This document shows, piece after piece, positions 8,787-18,305 of a DNA stretch of 64,000 nt. Under the pieces are notes generated by a model. It saw only the letters and a list, made by a program, of their open reading frames with translations, ran no database searches and was not told the DNA's origin. The position numbers were made by a program, and so were the translations under genes. Each line of letters starts with the position of its first letter. Position 1 is the stretch's first letter. The DNA comes from UBA1858 sp965227695 (lineage in GTDB: Bacteria > Pseudomonadota > Gammaproteobacteria > UBA4575): positions 1 through 64,000 of the forward strand of contig OZ245760.1 in NCBI GenBank assembly GCA_965227695.1, read 5' to 3'.

Positions 8787-10718
8787 ATGGATGTCTCTTA
8801 TCGTAAAATTATTTACCTGCTGTTCGCTTTATCCATACTAACGGTTTTAATCTATTACCCATCATTAAGCGGCGGGTTCATACATGATGATCACGCCAAT
8901 CTGGTTTCCAATGACGTGGTCAAAATTGAAACTCTCTCTTTCACTTCACTAAGAAATGCCGCCACCTCATCCAGTGCGGGGCGACTGAAACGACCTATCA
9001 GCATGGGGTCGTTTGCCCTGAATTATTATTTTTTTGGCGAGGACCCGTTTTCCTTTAAAGTCACAAATCTTGTCTTGCACATACTGACCGGATTTCTTGT
9101 TTTTTTCCTGGTATTAACTATCATCAAAGCACTGGGTCCAGGACGTACAGTTTTTTCGCCATTTGGTGTGGCTGCCATTGTTAGCCTGCTATGGCTGATA
9201 CACCCCTTACATGTCAGCACGGTCGCCTATATTGTGCAGCGCATGGCGATTTTATCGACACTATTCAGCATCCTGGCCATTCTTCTTTACCTGATTGGCC
9301 GAATAAAATCTTTCACGAATACCAGGGCCAGCGTCAAATACTATATTTTATGTGCCTGTTCGTTTATTGCAGGCCTGTATTCCAAGGAAAATGCGATACT
9401 GATTCCCGTTTTCATACTGCTGATTGAAACCATTATTTTTTATCCACAGACAAATTCAACCCGTTACAAAAAGAGTTTCAAACTGTCTGTAACCACCGCG
9501 GTGATTTTGTCGATCATTGCCATCATTGCTTTTCGACATGAACTGTATACGTATTTATACGACTGGTATTATCGATTGCGTGAATTCACCTTAACTGAAC
9601 GGCTTAACACACAATTCAGAATTATAGTTTATTATATCAAGTGGCTGATTTTCCCGAACATTCAGGAGCTCGGCCTGTTTCACGATGATATCCCCACTTC
9701 CCGCTCTCTTCTTTCGCCCATCACCACATTATTCAGCGTCTTATTTATTTTGAGTCTGTTAACGCTGGCGGCATATACCAGAAACAGACAACCACTGTTC
9801 ACACTCGGCATATTATGGTTTTTTACTGGTCACTTGCTGGAATCGACAATCATTCCGCTGGAAATGATCTACGAGCATAGAAATTATCTTCCTTCAGTGG
9901 GACTGATATTGGCAATCACCAGTCCAGTGATTCACATTTTCAACAAATACAAAAAACTGTCGCGATACAGTTTCCATTTATTTGGTCTGATTACACTGGT
10001 ATTCAGCTATACAACTTTTACACGTGCATCCCAATGGTCAGACACCATTAATTTTGCCTATTTCGAGGTGTTGCATCACCCGCAATCACTCCGGGCAAAT
10101 CATATGCTTGGCATGCACTATAAAAGCATGGCGGAAGCGGGACATCACGAATACAAGGAGAAAGCATACAGACACCTCGAAAAAGCATCCAAAATTGGTC
10201 AGAAAAGACTTTTTTCAGAAGCAGCCTTGATTGCACTGGCCGATAACCTGAACGAGCCAGCCAAACCGGAATGGATAGACAGACTAGCCTACAAGCTTTC
10301 CACGCCTGCGCCAAGAATTGATGATATCCGGCTCCTTAGTGATATCACTGCATGCACAAAGAAGGCCTGTATACTGCCCACCGATGCTGCAGAGCTTCTG
10401 TTCAATGCACTGGAAGATAATCCAAGATTAGATTTGCGCAACTTAAACCACTCTGCCTACCATTCGGCTCGGGCCAACTTTATATTACAACGCGGCAAAA
10501 ATCCTCTAGAGGCAGAAAACCACTTCATCCAGGCGATAGAACTCAATCCTAACAATATTCAAAACTATGTAGATTATGTTAATTTGCTAGTAGAATTAAA
10601 CCGCACCGAGGAAGCAGTCTCATATTTAGACAAGGCAAGAAAAAGAAACAGGATATATGAAAATAAAGAGCTGCTAGATGCATTGGAAGATAAAGTCAAA
10701 ATGAAAGCATTGCCCTAG
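8787..10718 (+). CDS. Polytopic membrane protein with C-terminal TPR region, GT-C glycosyltransferase-like
   Basis: 643 aa. About ten hydrophobic segments fill residues 8-420, and the first large loop carries GGFIHDDHANL. An acidic pair at this place is typical of GT-C fold lipid-linked sugar transferases, including the TMTC-like bacterial proteins. Residues about 440-640 look like tetratricopeptide repeats (SLRANHMLGMHYKSMAEAG, NPLEAENHFIQAIELNPNN). It lies directly after pilA and before a GT2 and a DUF354 protein, so pilin or surface glycosylation is a reasonable guess, not a shown function. The gene and its two followers are visibly more AT-rich than the pil genes around them, which hints at transfer. 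Confidence 0.7.
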   Translation: MDVSYRKIIYLLFALSILTVLIYYPSLSGGFIHDDHANLVSNDVVKIETLSFTSLRNAATSSSAGRLKRPISMGSFALNYYFFGEDPFSFKVTNLVLHILTGFLVFFLVLTIIKALGPGRTVFSPFGVAAIVSLLWLIHPLHVSTVAYIVQRMAILSTLFSILAILLYLIGRIKSFTNTRASVKYYILCACSFIAGLYSKENAILIPVFILLIETIIFYPQTNSTRYKKSFKLSVTTAVILSIIAIIAFRHELYTYLYDWYYRLREFTLTERLNTQFRIIVYYIKWLIFPNIQELGLFHDDIPTSRSLLSPITTLFSVLFILSLLTLAAYTRNRQPLFTLGILWFFTGHLLESTIIPLEMIYEHRNYLPSVGLILAITSPVIHIFNKYKKLSRYSFHLFGLITLVFSYTTFTRASQWSDTINFAYFEVLHHPQSLRANHMLGMHYKSMAEAGHHEYKEKAYRHLEKASKIGQKRLFSEAALIALADNLNEPAKPEWIDRLAYKLSTPAPRIDDIRLLSDITACTKKACILPTDAAELLFNALEDNPRLDLRNLNHSAYHSARANFILQRGKNPLEAENHFIQAIELNPNNIQNYVDYVNLLVELNRTEEAVSYLDKARKRNRIYENKELLDALEDKVKMKALP

Positions 10719-10770
10719 AAAAAAGCTCCGTATTACCAATTCAATCTTCACCAAGAATATAATAATCACT

Positions 10771-11643
10771 ATGACTTGTGACTACACCATTGTAATCCCC
10801 GCCAAAAACGAGCAGAAAAATTTACCGTCGCTATTATCTGGCCTTAATCAAACATTACCTGACTGCAAAATTATAATTGTCGATGATGGTTCTACTGATG
10901 AAACCAAAGCAATCGCGCTTTCACATGGCTGCCGGGTAATATCTCACCCGTACAGCCTTGGCAATGGTGCCGCAATTAAAACCGGCGCGCGGGCATGCAC
11001 GACAGAATATATCATATTCATGGATGCTGACGGTCAGCACTCGCCGAAAGATGTCCCCAAATTACTTGATGAACTGGATAAAGGATTCATCATGGCAATC
11101 GGCGCCCGCAACCCGGACACACACGCCTCGATTTTCAGAAAATTTGCAAACACTATATACAACAAGATTGCGAGCTACGTGACCAACTTTGAAGTAAAAG
11201 ATTTGACTTCAGGCTTTCGCGCAGTCAAGAGAGAGACTTTCAGTCGTTTTTTATATTTGCTGCCAAACGGATTTTCCTATCCTACAACCATCACCATGGC
11301 GTTTTTACGCAGCGGGTACCCGGTTGCCTATGTGCCCATTGATGCAAAAAAAAGGAAAGGAAAAAGTCATATCAATCCGTTAACCGATGGCCCTCGCTTT
11401 CTGATCATAATCCTCAAAGTCGGATCGCTGTATTCACCGCTTAAATTCTTTTCTTTACCCAGCTTCATGCTGTTTTCAATGGGGCTTGCCAACTACCTGT
11501 ATACCTATGTAACAAAAGGCACATTTACCAATATGAGCGCCTTATTGATATTAAGCTCTATCATACTTTTCATGTTTGGTCTGCTTGCAGAGCAGATCAC
11601 TGTTTTAACCTATGCGTCGAGCCAGCGCAGGGAAGATAAATAA
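10771..11643 (+). CDS. Family 2 glycosyltransferase, polyprenyl-phosphate sugar synthase-like
   Basis: 290 aa. A GT-A domain spans residues 1-210, with IPAKNEQKNL at the start, VDDGSTDET and the metal-binding DADGQH. Two hydrophobic segments follow at about 220-285. This layout is that of DPM1/ArnC-like enzymes, which load a sugar from a nucleotide donor onto a polyprenyl phosphate at the inner membrane. Such a lipid-linked sugar is what a GT-C enzyme uses, so it may feed the preceding protein. The donor sugar cannot be predicted. The gene starts 52 nt after its neighbour. Confidence 0.8.
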   Translation: MTCDYTIVIPAKNEQKNLPSLLSGLNQTLPDCKIIIVDDGSTDETKAIALSHGCRVISHPYSLGNGAAIKTGARACTTEYIIFMDADGQHSPKDVPKLLDELDKGFIMAIGARNPDTHASIFRKFANTIYNKIASYVTNFEVKDLTSGFRAVKRETFSRFLYLLPNGFSYPTTITMAFLRSGYPVAYVPIDAKKRKGKSHINPLTDGPRFLIIILKVGSLYSPLKFFSLPSFMLFSMGLANYLYTYVTKGTFTNMSALLILSSIILFMFGLLAEQITVLTYASSQRREDK

Positions 11644-11659
11644 CAAACACTTGAACAAC

Positions 11660-12697
11660 ATGAAAGTACTTATAGACATTTGTCATCCAGCACACGTACA
11701 TTTTTTCAAAAACATTATCCTTATTTTAGAAAAGAACAATCACGAGGTATTGATCACCAGTAGAGACAAAGATGTGACCATCGACCTGCTCGATAAACTC
11801 GCTGTCAAACATTTATGCATCAGCAAGGCACCCACATCTAAATCGCTGATCGGCTTCGCAAGAGAGCTAATAAAAAGAGATTTTCAACTGATAAAAATCG
11901 CGCGCAGGTTCAAGCCTGATATTATGGTTGCCATTGGAGGGATATTTGTCGCCCATGCAGGGCTATTTGTTAAGTCCAGAACCATTGCTTGTTACGACAC
12001 GGAAAACGCCAAATTACAAAACTTACTTACCTACCCTTTTATAAACAAACTGCTGGTGCCAAGAGCATATAAGAGCTGGACACCAAGGAATCGTACAACA
12101 CGATACAATGGATATCATGAGCTAAGCTATTTGCATCCTGGTTATTTTACCCCGAACAAGGAGATAGCCCTAAAAAACGGCCTGCAGCCCAAAGCAAAAA
12201 ACTTCCTGCTTCGTATCGTTTCGTGGAATGCTAATCATGACATTAATGAAGCAGGCTGGACGAATGATTTCCTGAAAGAAATTGTTTCCGAGCTAAGCAG
12301 CCTCGGCAAGGTGATTATTAGCACTGAACGCACCTTACCGAAAGAATTAGATAAACACGTTTACCGGGGAGAGCCAGATGAATTACACCATTTACTGGCG
12401 TTTTGCAGTTTATACATTGGCGAGAGTGCAACCATCGCCTCTGAAGCCGCTGTTCTCGGTGTCCCTGCAATTTATATTGCCAACACCAGTAGAGGTTATA
12501 TCGATGAACAGGAAGAAATGTATCAGTTAGTCCGGGTAATAAAAGATTTCAACGCCAGCGAGATAAGGAAAAGCATTTACCGGTTCCTCAAGACAGATTC
12601 TCAGACAATACGGCAAAGACATAATCAATTAAGAAAAAGCACATTAGATGTCGCTCATTTTGTATACGAGCAAATCTGCGATCAATTTAAAAAGTAG
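11660..12697 (+). CDS. DUF354 family GT-B-like protein
   Basis: 345 aa from ATG at 11660, where MKVLIDICHPAHVHFFKN is the standard start of DUF354 proteins; a longer in-frame start at 11612 would overlap the preceding gene by 32 nt. The family resembles MurG and UDP-GlcNAc 2-epimerase folds: an N-terminal half with IMVAIGGIFVAHAGL and a C-terminal half with YIGESATIASEAAVLGVPAI, a nucleotide-sugar-type site. DUF354 genes usually sit in polysaccharide loci. Here it closes the AT-rich cassette between pilA and pilB. Biochemical role is not established. Confidence 0.72.
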   Translation: MKVLIDICHPAHVHFFKNIILILEKNNHEVLITSRDKDVTIDLLDKLAVKHLCISKAPTSKSLIGFARELIKRDFQLIKIARRFKPDIMVAIGGIFVAHAGLFVKSRTIACYDTENAKLQNLLTYPFINKLLVPRAYKSWTPRNRTTRYNGYHELSYLHPGYFTPNKEIALKNGLQPKAKNFLLRIVSWNANHDINEAGWTNDFLKEIVSELSSLGKVIISTERTLPKELDKHVYRGEPDELHHLLAFCSLYIGESATIASEAAVLGVPAIYIANTSRGYIDEQEEMYQLVRVIKDFNASEIRKSIYRFLKTDSQTIRQRHNQLRKSTLDVAHFVYEQICDQFKK

Positions 12698-13092
12698 CGC
12701 AAATTCTCACTGCGTTAATTTCTGGACATGAATAACCGCATCAGCTCTATGAAAATTTGGCCTCCTTCAGTACTTTGCTGTAATCATGAATCCCAATTAA
12801 GTAACTTTCATGTGGTTCAATAAGGTCTCCCTGAAATTATCTAACGCCTCGCGATATTTGGAACTCATAATCTGGTCTCTGAAGTCTAAGGTTAATGCCT
12901 GATCCGATATCAGGCCGCTGGCCTGTTTATATCTATCTTACATTTGATCGAATCCTACAATTAGCACTATTTTTAACTCGTTGGTCATATCAATTAGCAC
13001 AAAATCCTATCCATTTGCTACTATAAGCCACTGTATTATTGACTCTTTTACTTAGTACAACCCATAATAAACAAGGTTAGAAATTCCAGATT
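12698..13092. other. 395-nt intergenic region between the glycosylation cassette and pilB
   Basis: No convincing gene on either strand; the longest open stretch on the minus strand (around 12797-12868) gives only 23 codons from an ATG. Two overlapping hairpins lie at 12897-12925. The last 150 nt before pilB are AT-rich and probably contain its promoter, but no clear -35/-10 pair was found. Confidence 0.6.
12897..12930 (+). terminator. Two mutually exclusive hairpins, terminator-like
   Basis: GCCTGAT (12897-12903) pairs with ATCAGGC (12909-12915), and CAGGCC (12911-12916) pairs with GGCCTG (12920-12925), followed by TTTAT. The second uses bases of the first, so only one can form. It may terminate the cassette upstream or act as an attenuator-like switch; the T tract is short. 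Confidence 0.4.
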
Positions 13093-14811
13093 GTGGCATC
13101 TCCAGCACCCTCAGCAAGAATTGGCGGATTAGCGCTTCGTCTCATCAACGATGGGCTGATCTCAGAAGAAGACGCATCCCGTGCGCAGCAAAAAGCACGT
13201 GAGGAACAGGTCTCGCTTGCCCATTACCTGGTCAATAACAAGCTCGTACAGGCAAAGGCACTGGCAAATTGCGCGTCCATGGAGTTTGGCATTCCGCTAC
13301 TGGATCTCGACTCACTTGATCTCGACTCCATACCCATTTCATTGGTCGCCGAAAAACTGATCCGTCAACATCACGCCCTGCCTATCCAGAAACGCGGTAA
13401 TCGACTTTTCGTGGCGATTTCAGATCCCATGAATCTGATCGCGCTCGACGAATTCAAATTCAATACTGGCATATCCACGGAACCCGTTCTGGTAGAAGAA
13501 GACAAGCTTGGTCAGGTATTGGACAAAGCACTGGAGATGGGCGATACCTCCATGTCGATGGACGGGTTACTGGATGATGACCTCGATAACCTCGAGTTCT
13601 CAGCGGAAGAAGATAACGCCGGGGACGATGTCGGTGAGTCAGATGTCGATGACACACCAATTGTACGCTTTGTGCACAAAGTTCTGCTCGATGCGATCAA
13701 CAAAAAAGCGTCTGATATTCACTTTGAACCGTATGAACGCACATTTCGCGTCCGTTTTCGCATTGATGGCGTCCTGCAGGAAATCGCCAGTCCGCCCATT
13801 ACCCTTGGACCACGTATCAGTGCCCGCCTCAAAGTGATGTCGAGGCTGGATATTTCCGAAAGAAGGGTCCCGCAGGACGGTCGCATCAAGATGCAGCTTT
13901 CCAAAAAGCGTGCCATTGATTTCCGGGTCAATACCTGTCCCACCCTGTTTGGGGAAAAGATCGTACTGCGAATACTGGACCCCAGCAGCGCCATGCTGGG
14001 CATCGATGTTCTGGGTTATGAAGAAAATCAGAAACAACTTTATCTGGACGCACTGGCCAAGCCATATGGGATGATTCTGGTCACCGGTCCAACCGGTTCG
14101 GGTAAAACAGTCTCGCTGTATACCGGCCTGAATATCCTCAACACCCCTGATCGAAACATTTCTACCGCGGAGGACCCGGCCGAGATCAATATGCCCGGTA
14201 TCAATCAGGTCAATGTCAGGCCTAAAGTGGGACTCACGTTCGCCTCGGCCCTGCGCGCATTTTTGCGTCAGGATCCCGATGTCATCATGGTCGGTGAGAT
14301 ACGCGACCTGGAAACTGCCGAAATTGCCATTAAAGCCGCCCAGACAGGCCACCTGGTGCTTTCCACATTACACACTAACGATGCACCGCAAACCCTGACC
14401 CGCCTGGCGAACATGGGTGTGCCGGCATACAATATTGCCTCCGCGGTCTCTCTTATCATTGCCCAGCGCCTGGCCAGAAAATTATGTGATCACTGCAAGG
14501 TGGTTGACGATATTCCCGAGGAAGCCCTGCTCGAAGAAGGCTTTACTAAATCAGATCTGAAAAACCTGACCATTTATAAAGCCACGGGTTGCGATCAGTG
14601 CTCAAGCGGGTATAAAGGCCGGGTGGGCATCTATCAGGTCATGCCTGTATCCGAAAACATGGGAAGAATTATTATGGAAGGCGGTAATGCAATGCAGCTT
14701 GCTGACCAGGCGGCTAAAGAGGGTGTCGCAGACCTGCGTGCATCAGGTCTACAAAAAGTAAAAGACGGCATAATCAGCCTTGAAGAGGTAAACCGGGTGA
14801 CCAAGGATTAA
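13093..14811 (+). CDS. pilB: Type IV pilus assembly ATPase PilB
   Basis: 572 aa. N-terminal GspE/MshEN domain (about 10-150), then the secretion ATPase domain with Walker A GPTGSGKT (about residues 333-340), Asp and His boxes, Walker B (DPDVIMVGEIRD) and the zinc-type cysteines CDHC...CDQC typical of PilB. It powers pilus extension from the cytoplasmic side of the inner membrane. The start is GTG at 13093; an AAGG stretch lies some 15 nt upstream, longer than ideal, so the exact start is a little uncertain. First gene of a pilB-pilC-pilD-coaE-zapD run. Confidence 0.95.
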   Translation: MASPAPSARIGGLALRLINDGLISEEDASRAQQKAREEQVSLAHYLVNNKLVQAKALANCASMEFGIPLLDLDSLDLDSIPISLVAEKLIRQHHALPIQKRGNRLFVAISDPMNLIALDEFKFNTGISTEPVLVEEDKLGQVLDKALEMGDTSMSMDGLLDDDLDNLEFSAEEDNAGDDVGESDVDDTPIVRFVHKVLLDAINKKASDIHFEPYERTFRVRFRIDGVLQEIASPPITLGPRISARLKVMSRLDISERRVPQDGRIKMQLSKKRAIDFRVNTCPTLFGEKIVLRILDPSSAMLGIDVLGYEENQKQLYLDALAKPYGMILVTGPTGSGKTVSLYTGLNILNTPDRNISTAEDPAEINMPGINQVNVRPKVGLTFASALRAFLRQDPDVIMVGEIRDLETAEIAIKAAQTGHLVLSTLHTNDAPQTLTRLANMGVPAYNIASAVSLIIAQRLARKLCDHCKVVDDIPEEALLEEGFTKSDLKNLTIYKATGCDQCSSGYKGRVGIYQVMPVSENMGRIIMEGGNAMQLADQAAKEGVADLRASGLQKVKDGIISLEEVNRVTKD

Positions 14812-14814
14812 TCT

Positions 14815-16035
14815 ATGGCAACAGCAACCAATAATCCGATTACATTTTTGTGGGAAGGACTGGATCGCAAAGGGTCCAAAGTCAAAGGAGAGTCACAGGC
14901 CGCCAGTGAAATTCTTTTAAAAGCCGATCTGCGCCGCCAGGGCATTAACCCGACAAAAGTCAAGAAAAAGCCAAAATCCCTGTTTGGTGGGACTGGCAAA
15001 AAAATCGTGCCCAAAGACATCGCTATTCTCGCCCGACAGCTCGCCACCATGATGACAGCGGGGGTACCGCTCGTTCAATCGTTCGAAATTATCGGTCGTG
15101 GTCATGAAAAACCGGCAATGCAGGATCTGGTGCTGGGCATTAAATCGGACGTCGAAGGCGGCACAGGCCTGGCCGATGCCCTTGAAAAGCAGCCCAAGTA
15201 TTTTGACCCCCTGTTTTGCAACCTGGTGGCTGCTGGAGAACAGTCGGGCGCACTGGAAGCTCTGCTGGATAAAATAGCAACCTATAAAGAAAAAACAGAA
15301 GAACTCAAGGGCAAGGTTAAAAAAGCACTGTTTTATCCCACGGCAGTACTAGTAGTGGCTTTTGTCGTCATGGCGATACTGTTAATTTTTGTCGTTCCCC
15401 AGTTTGAAAGCATCTTCAAAGGCTTTGGCGCCGATCTGCCGGCCTTTACCAAGCTGGTCATCAGCATCTCCAATTTTTTTCAGCAATTCTGGTATTTAAT
15501 ATTTTTCGGCATTGGTTTAACAGTTTTTGCATTCATGCAGGCCAAGCAAAGATCACCCAAAATTCGGCGCAGTCTTGACATAATCTCCCTGAAAATACCT
15601 GTGATCGGCGGCATCCTTGAGAAATCGGCCATCGCACGCTTTGCCCGCACGCTGGCAACCATGTTTGCGGCCGGGGTACCCCTGGTTGAAGCGATGGAGT
15701 CCGTTGCAGGCGCCACGGGCAATGCCTTGTATTATGAAGCGACGATGAAAATGAAAGATGATGTCGCCACGGGGACACAGCTCCAGCAAAGCATGAAACA
15801 GACCGGTATTTTCCCCAATATGATGGTACAAATGGTATCAATTGGTGAGGAATCAGGATCCCTGGATGAAATGCTCAGTAAAGTCGCTGATTTTTACGAA
15901 GAAGAAGTGGATAACCTGGTTGATGGTCTGAGCAGTTTGCTGGAACCATTAATTATGGCAATTCTCGGCGTCCTTGTAGGCGGACTTGTCATCGCGATGT
16001 ACTTACCTATTTTCAAAATGGGCGCAGTTGTCTAG
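14815..16035 (+). CDS. pilC: Type IV pilus inner-membrane platform protein PilC
   Basis: 406 aa, the usual length. Two T2SSF domains (about 70-195 and 275-395), each beginning with the family pattern IAILARQLATMMTAGVPLV and IARFARTLATMFAAGVPLV. Three or four transmembrane segments. PilC is the inner-membrane platform on which PilB acts to polymerise PilA. It begins 3 nt after pilB and is followed by pilD. Confidence 0.96.
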   Translation: MATATNNPITFLWEGLDRKGSKVKGESQAASEILLKADLRRQGINPTKVKKKPKSLFGGTGKKIVPKDIAILARQLATMMTAGVPLVQSFEIIGRGHEKPAMQDLVLGIKSDVEGGTGLADALEKQPKYFDPLFCNLVAAGEQSGALEALLDKIATYKEKTEELKGKVKKALFYPTAVLVVAFVVMAILLIFVVPQFESIFKGFGADLPAFTKLVISISNFFQQFWYLIFFGIGLTVFAFMQAKQRSPKIRRSLDIISLKIPVIGGILEKSAIARFARTLATMFAAGVPLVEAMESVAGATGNALYYEATMKMKDDVATGTQLQQSMKQTGIFPNMMVQMVSIGEESGSLDEMLSKVADFYEEEVDNLVDGLSSLLEPLIMAILGVLVGGLVIAMYLPIFKMGAVV

Positions 16036-16049
16036 GCGACAAAATATAC

Positions 16050-16910
16050 GTGTACATCCTATCTTTACTTGAAAGCAATCTCGTCTTTCTTACCGGGTGC
16101 AGCTTTGTCCTGGGTTTATTGATTGGCAGTTTTCTCAATGTAGTGATAACGCGCTTACCGGTGATGCTTGAACGCGGCTGGAAAACCGAATGCCAGCTAT
16201 TGCTGGACATTGATAGCGAAGAAACAAGCACGCGCTTTAACCTCATTACGCCCAGATCACGCTGCCCTTCCTGTCTTCACCAAATAAGCAGCCTCGAGAA
16301 TATTCCCGTGGTCAGCTACTTTTTACAAAAAGGTCGCTGTCGCCACTGCGCGTCACCCATTTCAATACAGTATCCTCTGGTAGAAATTCTCACTGGCATA
16401 CTCACCGCATTGATTGCCTACCAATTTGGATTTGGCTGGCAAATGCTGATGGCAATGGGTTTATGCTGGGGACTGATAGCACTTGCCGTGATTGATTTCA
16501 GAACAACCCTGTTGCCCGACAATATCACGCTGCCATTGTTATGGCTCGGCATTATTGCCAATTACTTTAATCTGTTCTGCACACTGGAAGAAAGTATACT
16601 GGGTGCTATTTTTGGTTATTTATCCCTATGGCTCGTGTTCCAGACGTTCAAGGTCATCACTGGCAAGGAAGGCATGGGCTATGGTGATTTTAAGTTGCTG
16701 GCACTGCTTGGAGCCTGGCTCGGATGGCAGTATCTCATTGCCATCATATTAATTGCTTCGGTAGTGGGAAGTATCATTGGTATTTTTTTAATTGTTACCA
16801 AAGTGCTCGGGCGAGATGTCCCTACCCCATTCGGCCCCTATCTTGCCCTTGGTGGCATCATATGTTTGTTGTGGGGAAATGAGGTAAGATCCCTGCTCAG
16901 CATATTCTAG
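16050..16910 (+). CDS. pilD: Prepilin peptidase / N-methyltransferase PilD
   Basis: 286 aa. The cytoplasmic N-terminal domain carries the zinc tetracysteine (CPSC...CRHC, about residues 70-110). The A24 aspartyl protease domain has the two catalytic Asp in VIDFRTTLLPD and GYGDFKLLALLGAW. Seven to eight membrane segments. It removes the leader of PilA after Gly7 and N-methylates the new Phe. GTG start at 16050, 14 nt after the pilC stop. Confidence 0.95.
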   Translation: MYILSLLESNLVFLTGCSFVLGLLIGSFLNVVITRLPVMLERGWKTECQLLLDIDSEETSTRFNLITPRSRCPSCLHQISSLENIPVVSYFLQKGRCRHCASPISIQYPLVEILTGILTALIAYQFGFGWQMLMAMGLCWGLIALAVIDFRTTLLPDNITLPLLWLGIIANYFNLFCTLEESILGAIFGYLSLWLVFQTFKVITGKEGMGYGDFKLLALLGAWLGWQYLIAIILIASVVGSIIGIFLIVTKVLGRDVPTPFGPYLALGGIICLLWGNEVRSLLSIF

Positions 16911-16919
16911 AGCATTACA

Positions 16920-17516
16920 ATGCTTCGCATCGGCATAACAGGTGGAATTGGTACAGGTAAAAGCACAGTTAGCCATTACTTTCAAACACTTTACAATATT
17001 CCGGTCATCGATGCCGACGAGATCAGTCGGCAATTAATTTCACCCGAAGGTTGCGCCTACCAGGAGGTGGTCGCATTATTCGGCCATCGGGCGGTACTCG
17101 AATCCGGCCAGCTAAACAGAAAATACATTCGCAACCAAATATTCGAACAACAAGCCCTCCGTCATGCACTTGAAGCGATTATTCACCCAAAAGTCGCCGA
17201 CGCAATTATCGAGGAAACACAATCACTGTCCGCAAAATATTGTCTGATCGTGATTCCTTTACTAATAGAGTCCAATATGCAATCGTTAGTTGATCGGATA
17301 TTGGTGGTTCATACTGAGCCATCTGACCAGTTATCGAGAGTAGCAAATAGAGATCAATGTGCTGAATCTGATGTTGAGAGCATTATCAAAACACAACTTA
17401 CCACACAGGAGCGACTGGCCCATGCTGACGATATCATTAGCAATACGGGCACAGTTGAGGAATTGATTCCTCAAATCAGGCAGCTTCATCAAAAATACAT
17501 GGCTTTAGGAGATTAG
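16920..17516 (+). CDS. coaE: Dephospho-CoA kinase CoaE
   Basis: 198 aa. Walker A GGIGTGKST at residues 8-16 and the CoaE motifs DADEISRQL and VIPLLIES. It phosphorylates dephospho-CoA on the ribose, the last step of coenzyme A synthesis. The pilD-coaE-zapD order is common in gammaproteobacteria. It starts 9 nt after pilD. Confidence 0.96.
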   Translation: MLRIGITGGIGTGKSTVSHYFQTLYNIPVIDADEISRQLISPEGCAYQEVVALFGHRAVLESGQLNRKYIRNQIFEQQALRHALEAIIHPKVADAIIEETQSLSAKYCLIVIPLLIESNMQSLVDRILVVHTEPSDQLSRVANRDQCAESDVESIIKTQLTTQERLAHADDIISNTGTVEELIPQIRQLHQKYMALGD

Positions 17517-17534
17517 CCGCATCATAATTCAATC

Positions 17535-18305
17535 ATGTCAGCGATGATCAATTTCGAACAGCCACTCAATGAACGTATACGTACATTTATGCGTATAGAA
17601 GAACTCTATTCACGCTGCAATTATTATATTAACAAAGAACAGGCGTTGGATAGTCATTCTGCTTTGTCAGCCCTGTTTGAGCTGATGGGCTTGGCTTCAC
17701 GTGGCGACCTTAAACGTGAACTGATGAAAGAAATCAAGCGTCAGCTCACTAACCTTGAGCAGTTACATAGCACGCCAAATCTTGATCAGCACAAGCTGGA
17801 AACCATCATCTCCAGTCACAAAGAACTCATTAACCAGCTGGATAGTCAGACCGGACAGCTTGTAGGTCATCTTAAAGACAATGATTTTATCAATAGCATA
17901 AAACAACGTTCCGCCATCCCGGGAGGAACCTGTGATTTTGACTTGCCGGCATATCACTACTGGCTGACACAGCCTTCAAGCGAACGTAACCAAACCATTC
18001 GCGCATGGTTGCAACCTTTCGATATTATTCATACAACAGTCATGCACTGTCTTGAACTGATCAGGAGTAGCGCTGAAATAGAGGACTGTTCCGCGGCAAG
18101 AGGTTTCTATCAAAGAAACCTCGATCAGAACCAACCCAATCAGCTTATCCGCGTATTAATCCAGCCGGCTGAAAAATGCTTCCCTGAAATCAGTGCCGGC
18201 AAACATCGGTTCTCCATACGCTTTCTCGCACAGGCCAACCCAAATCATTATCCAAAGCAAGTTGAACGTGATATTCCATTTCAAATTGCCTGCTGTGCAT
18301 TCTAA
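17535..18305 (+). CDS. zapD: Cell division protein ZapD (YacF)
   Basis: 256 aa, matching ZapD/DUF1342 length. Starts INFEQPLNERIRTFMRIEEL, the family signature. ZapD bundles FtsZ filaments by binding the FtsZ C-terminal tail, which is present in this window as LLDIPAFLRRQ. ATG at 17535 or at 17544 (three codons in) could be used. Its stop overlaps that of the convergent Nudix gene by 4 nt. Confidence 0.94.
   Translation: MSAMINFEQPLNERIRTFMRIEELYSRCNYYINKEQALDSHSALSALFELMGLASRGDLKRELMKEIKRQLTNLEQLHSTPNLDQHKLETIISSHKELINQLDSQTGQLVGHLKDNDFINSIKQRSAIPGGTCDFDLPAYHYWLTQPSSERNQTIRAWLQPFDIIHTTVMHCLELIRSSAEIEDCSAARGFYQRNLDQNQPNQLIRVLIQPAEKCFPEISAGKHRFSIRFLAQANPNHYPKQVERDIPFQIACCAF

Noticed and set aside
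12797..12868. 23-codon minus-strand ORF in the gap before pilB
   Set aside because: Too short, with no ribosome site or recognisable sequence.
13639..14352. Minus-strand 237-aa ORF inside pilB
   Set aside because: Antisense shadow of a strongly matched ATPase; its product has no recognisable domain.
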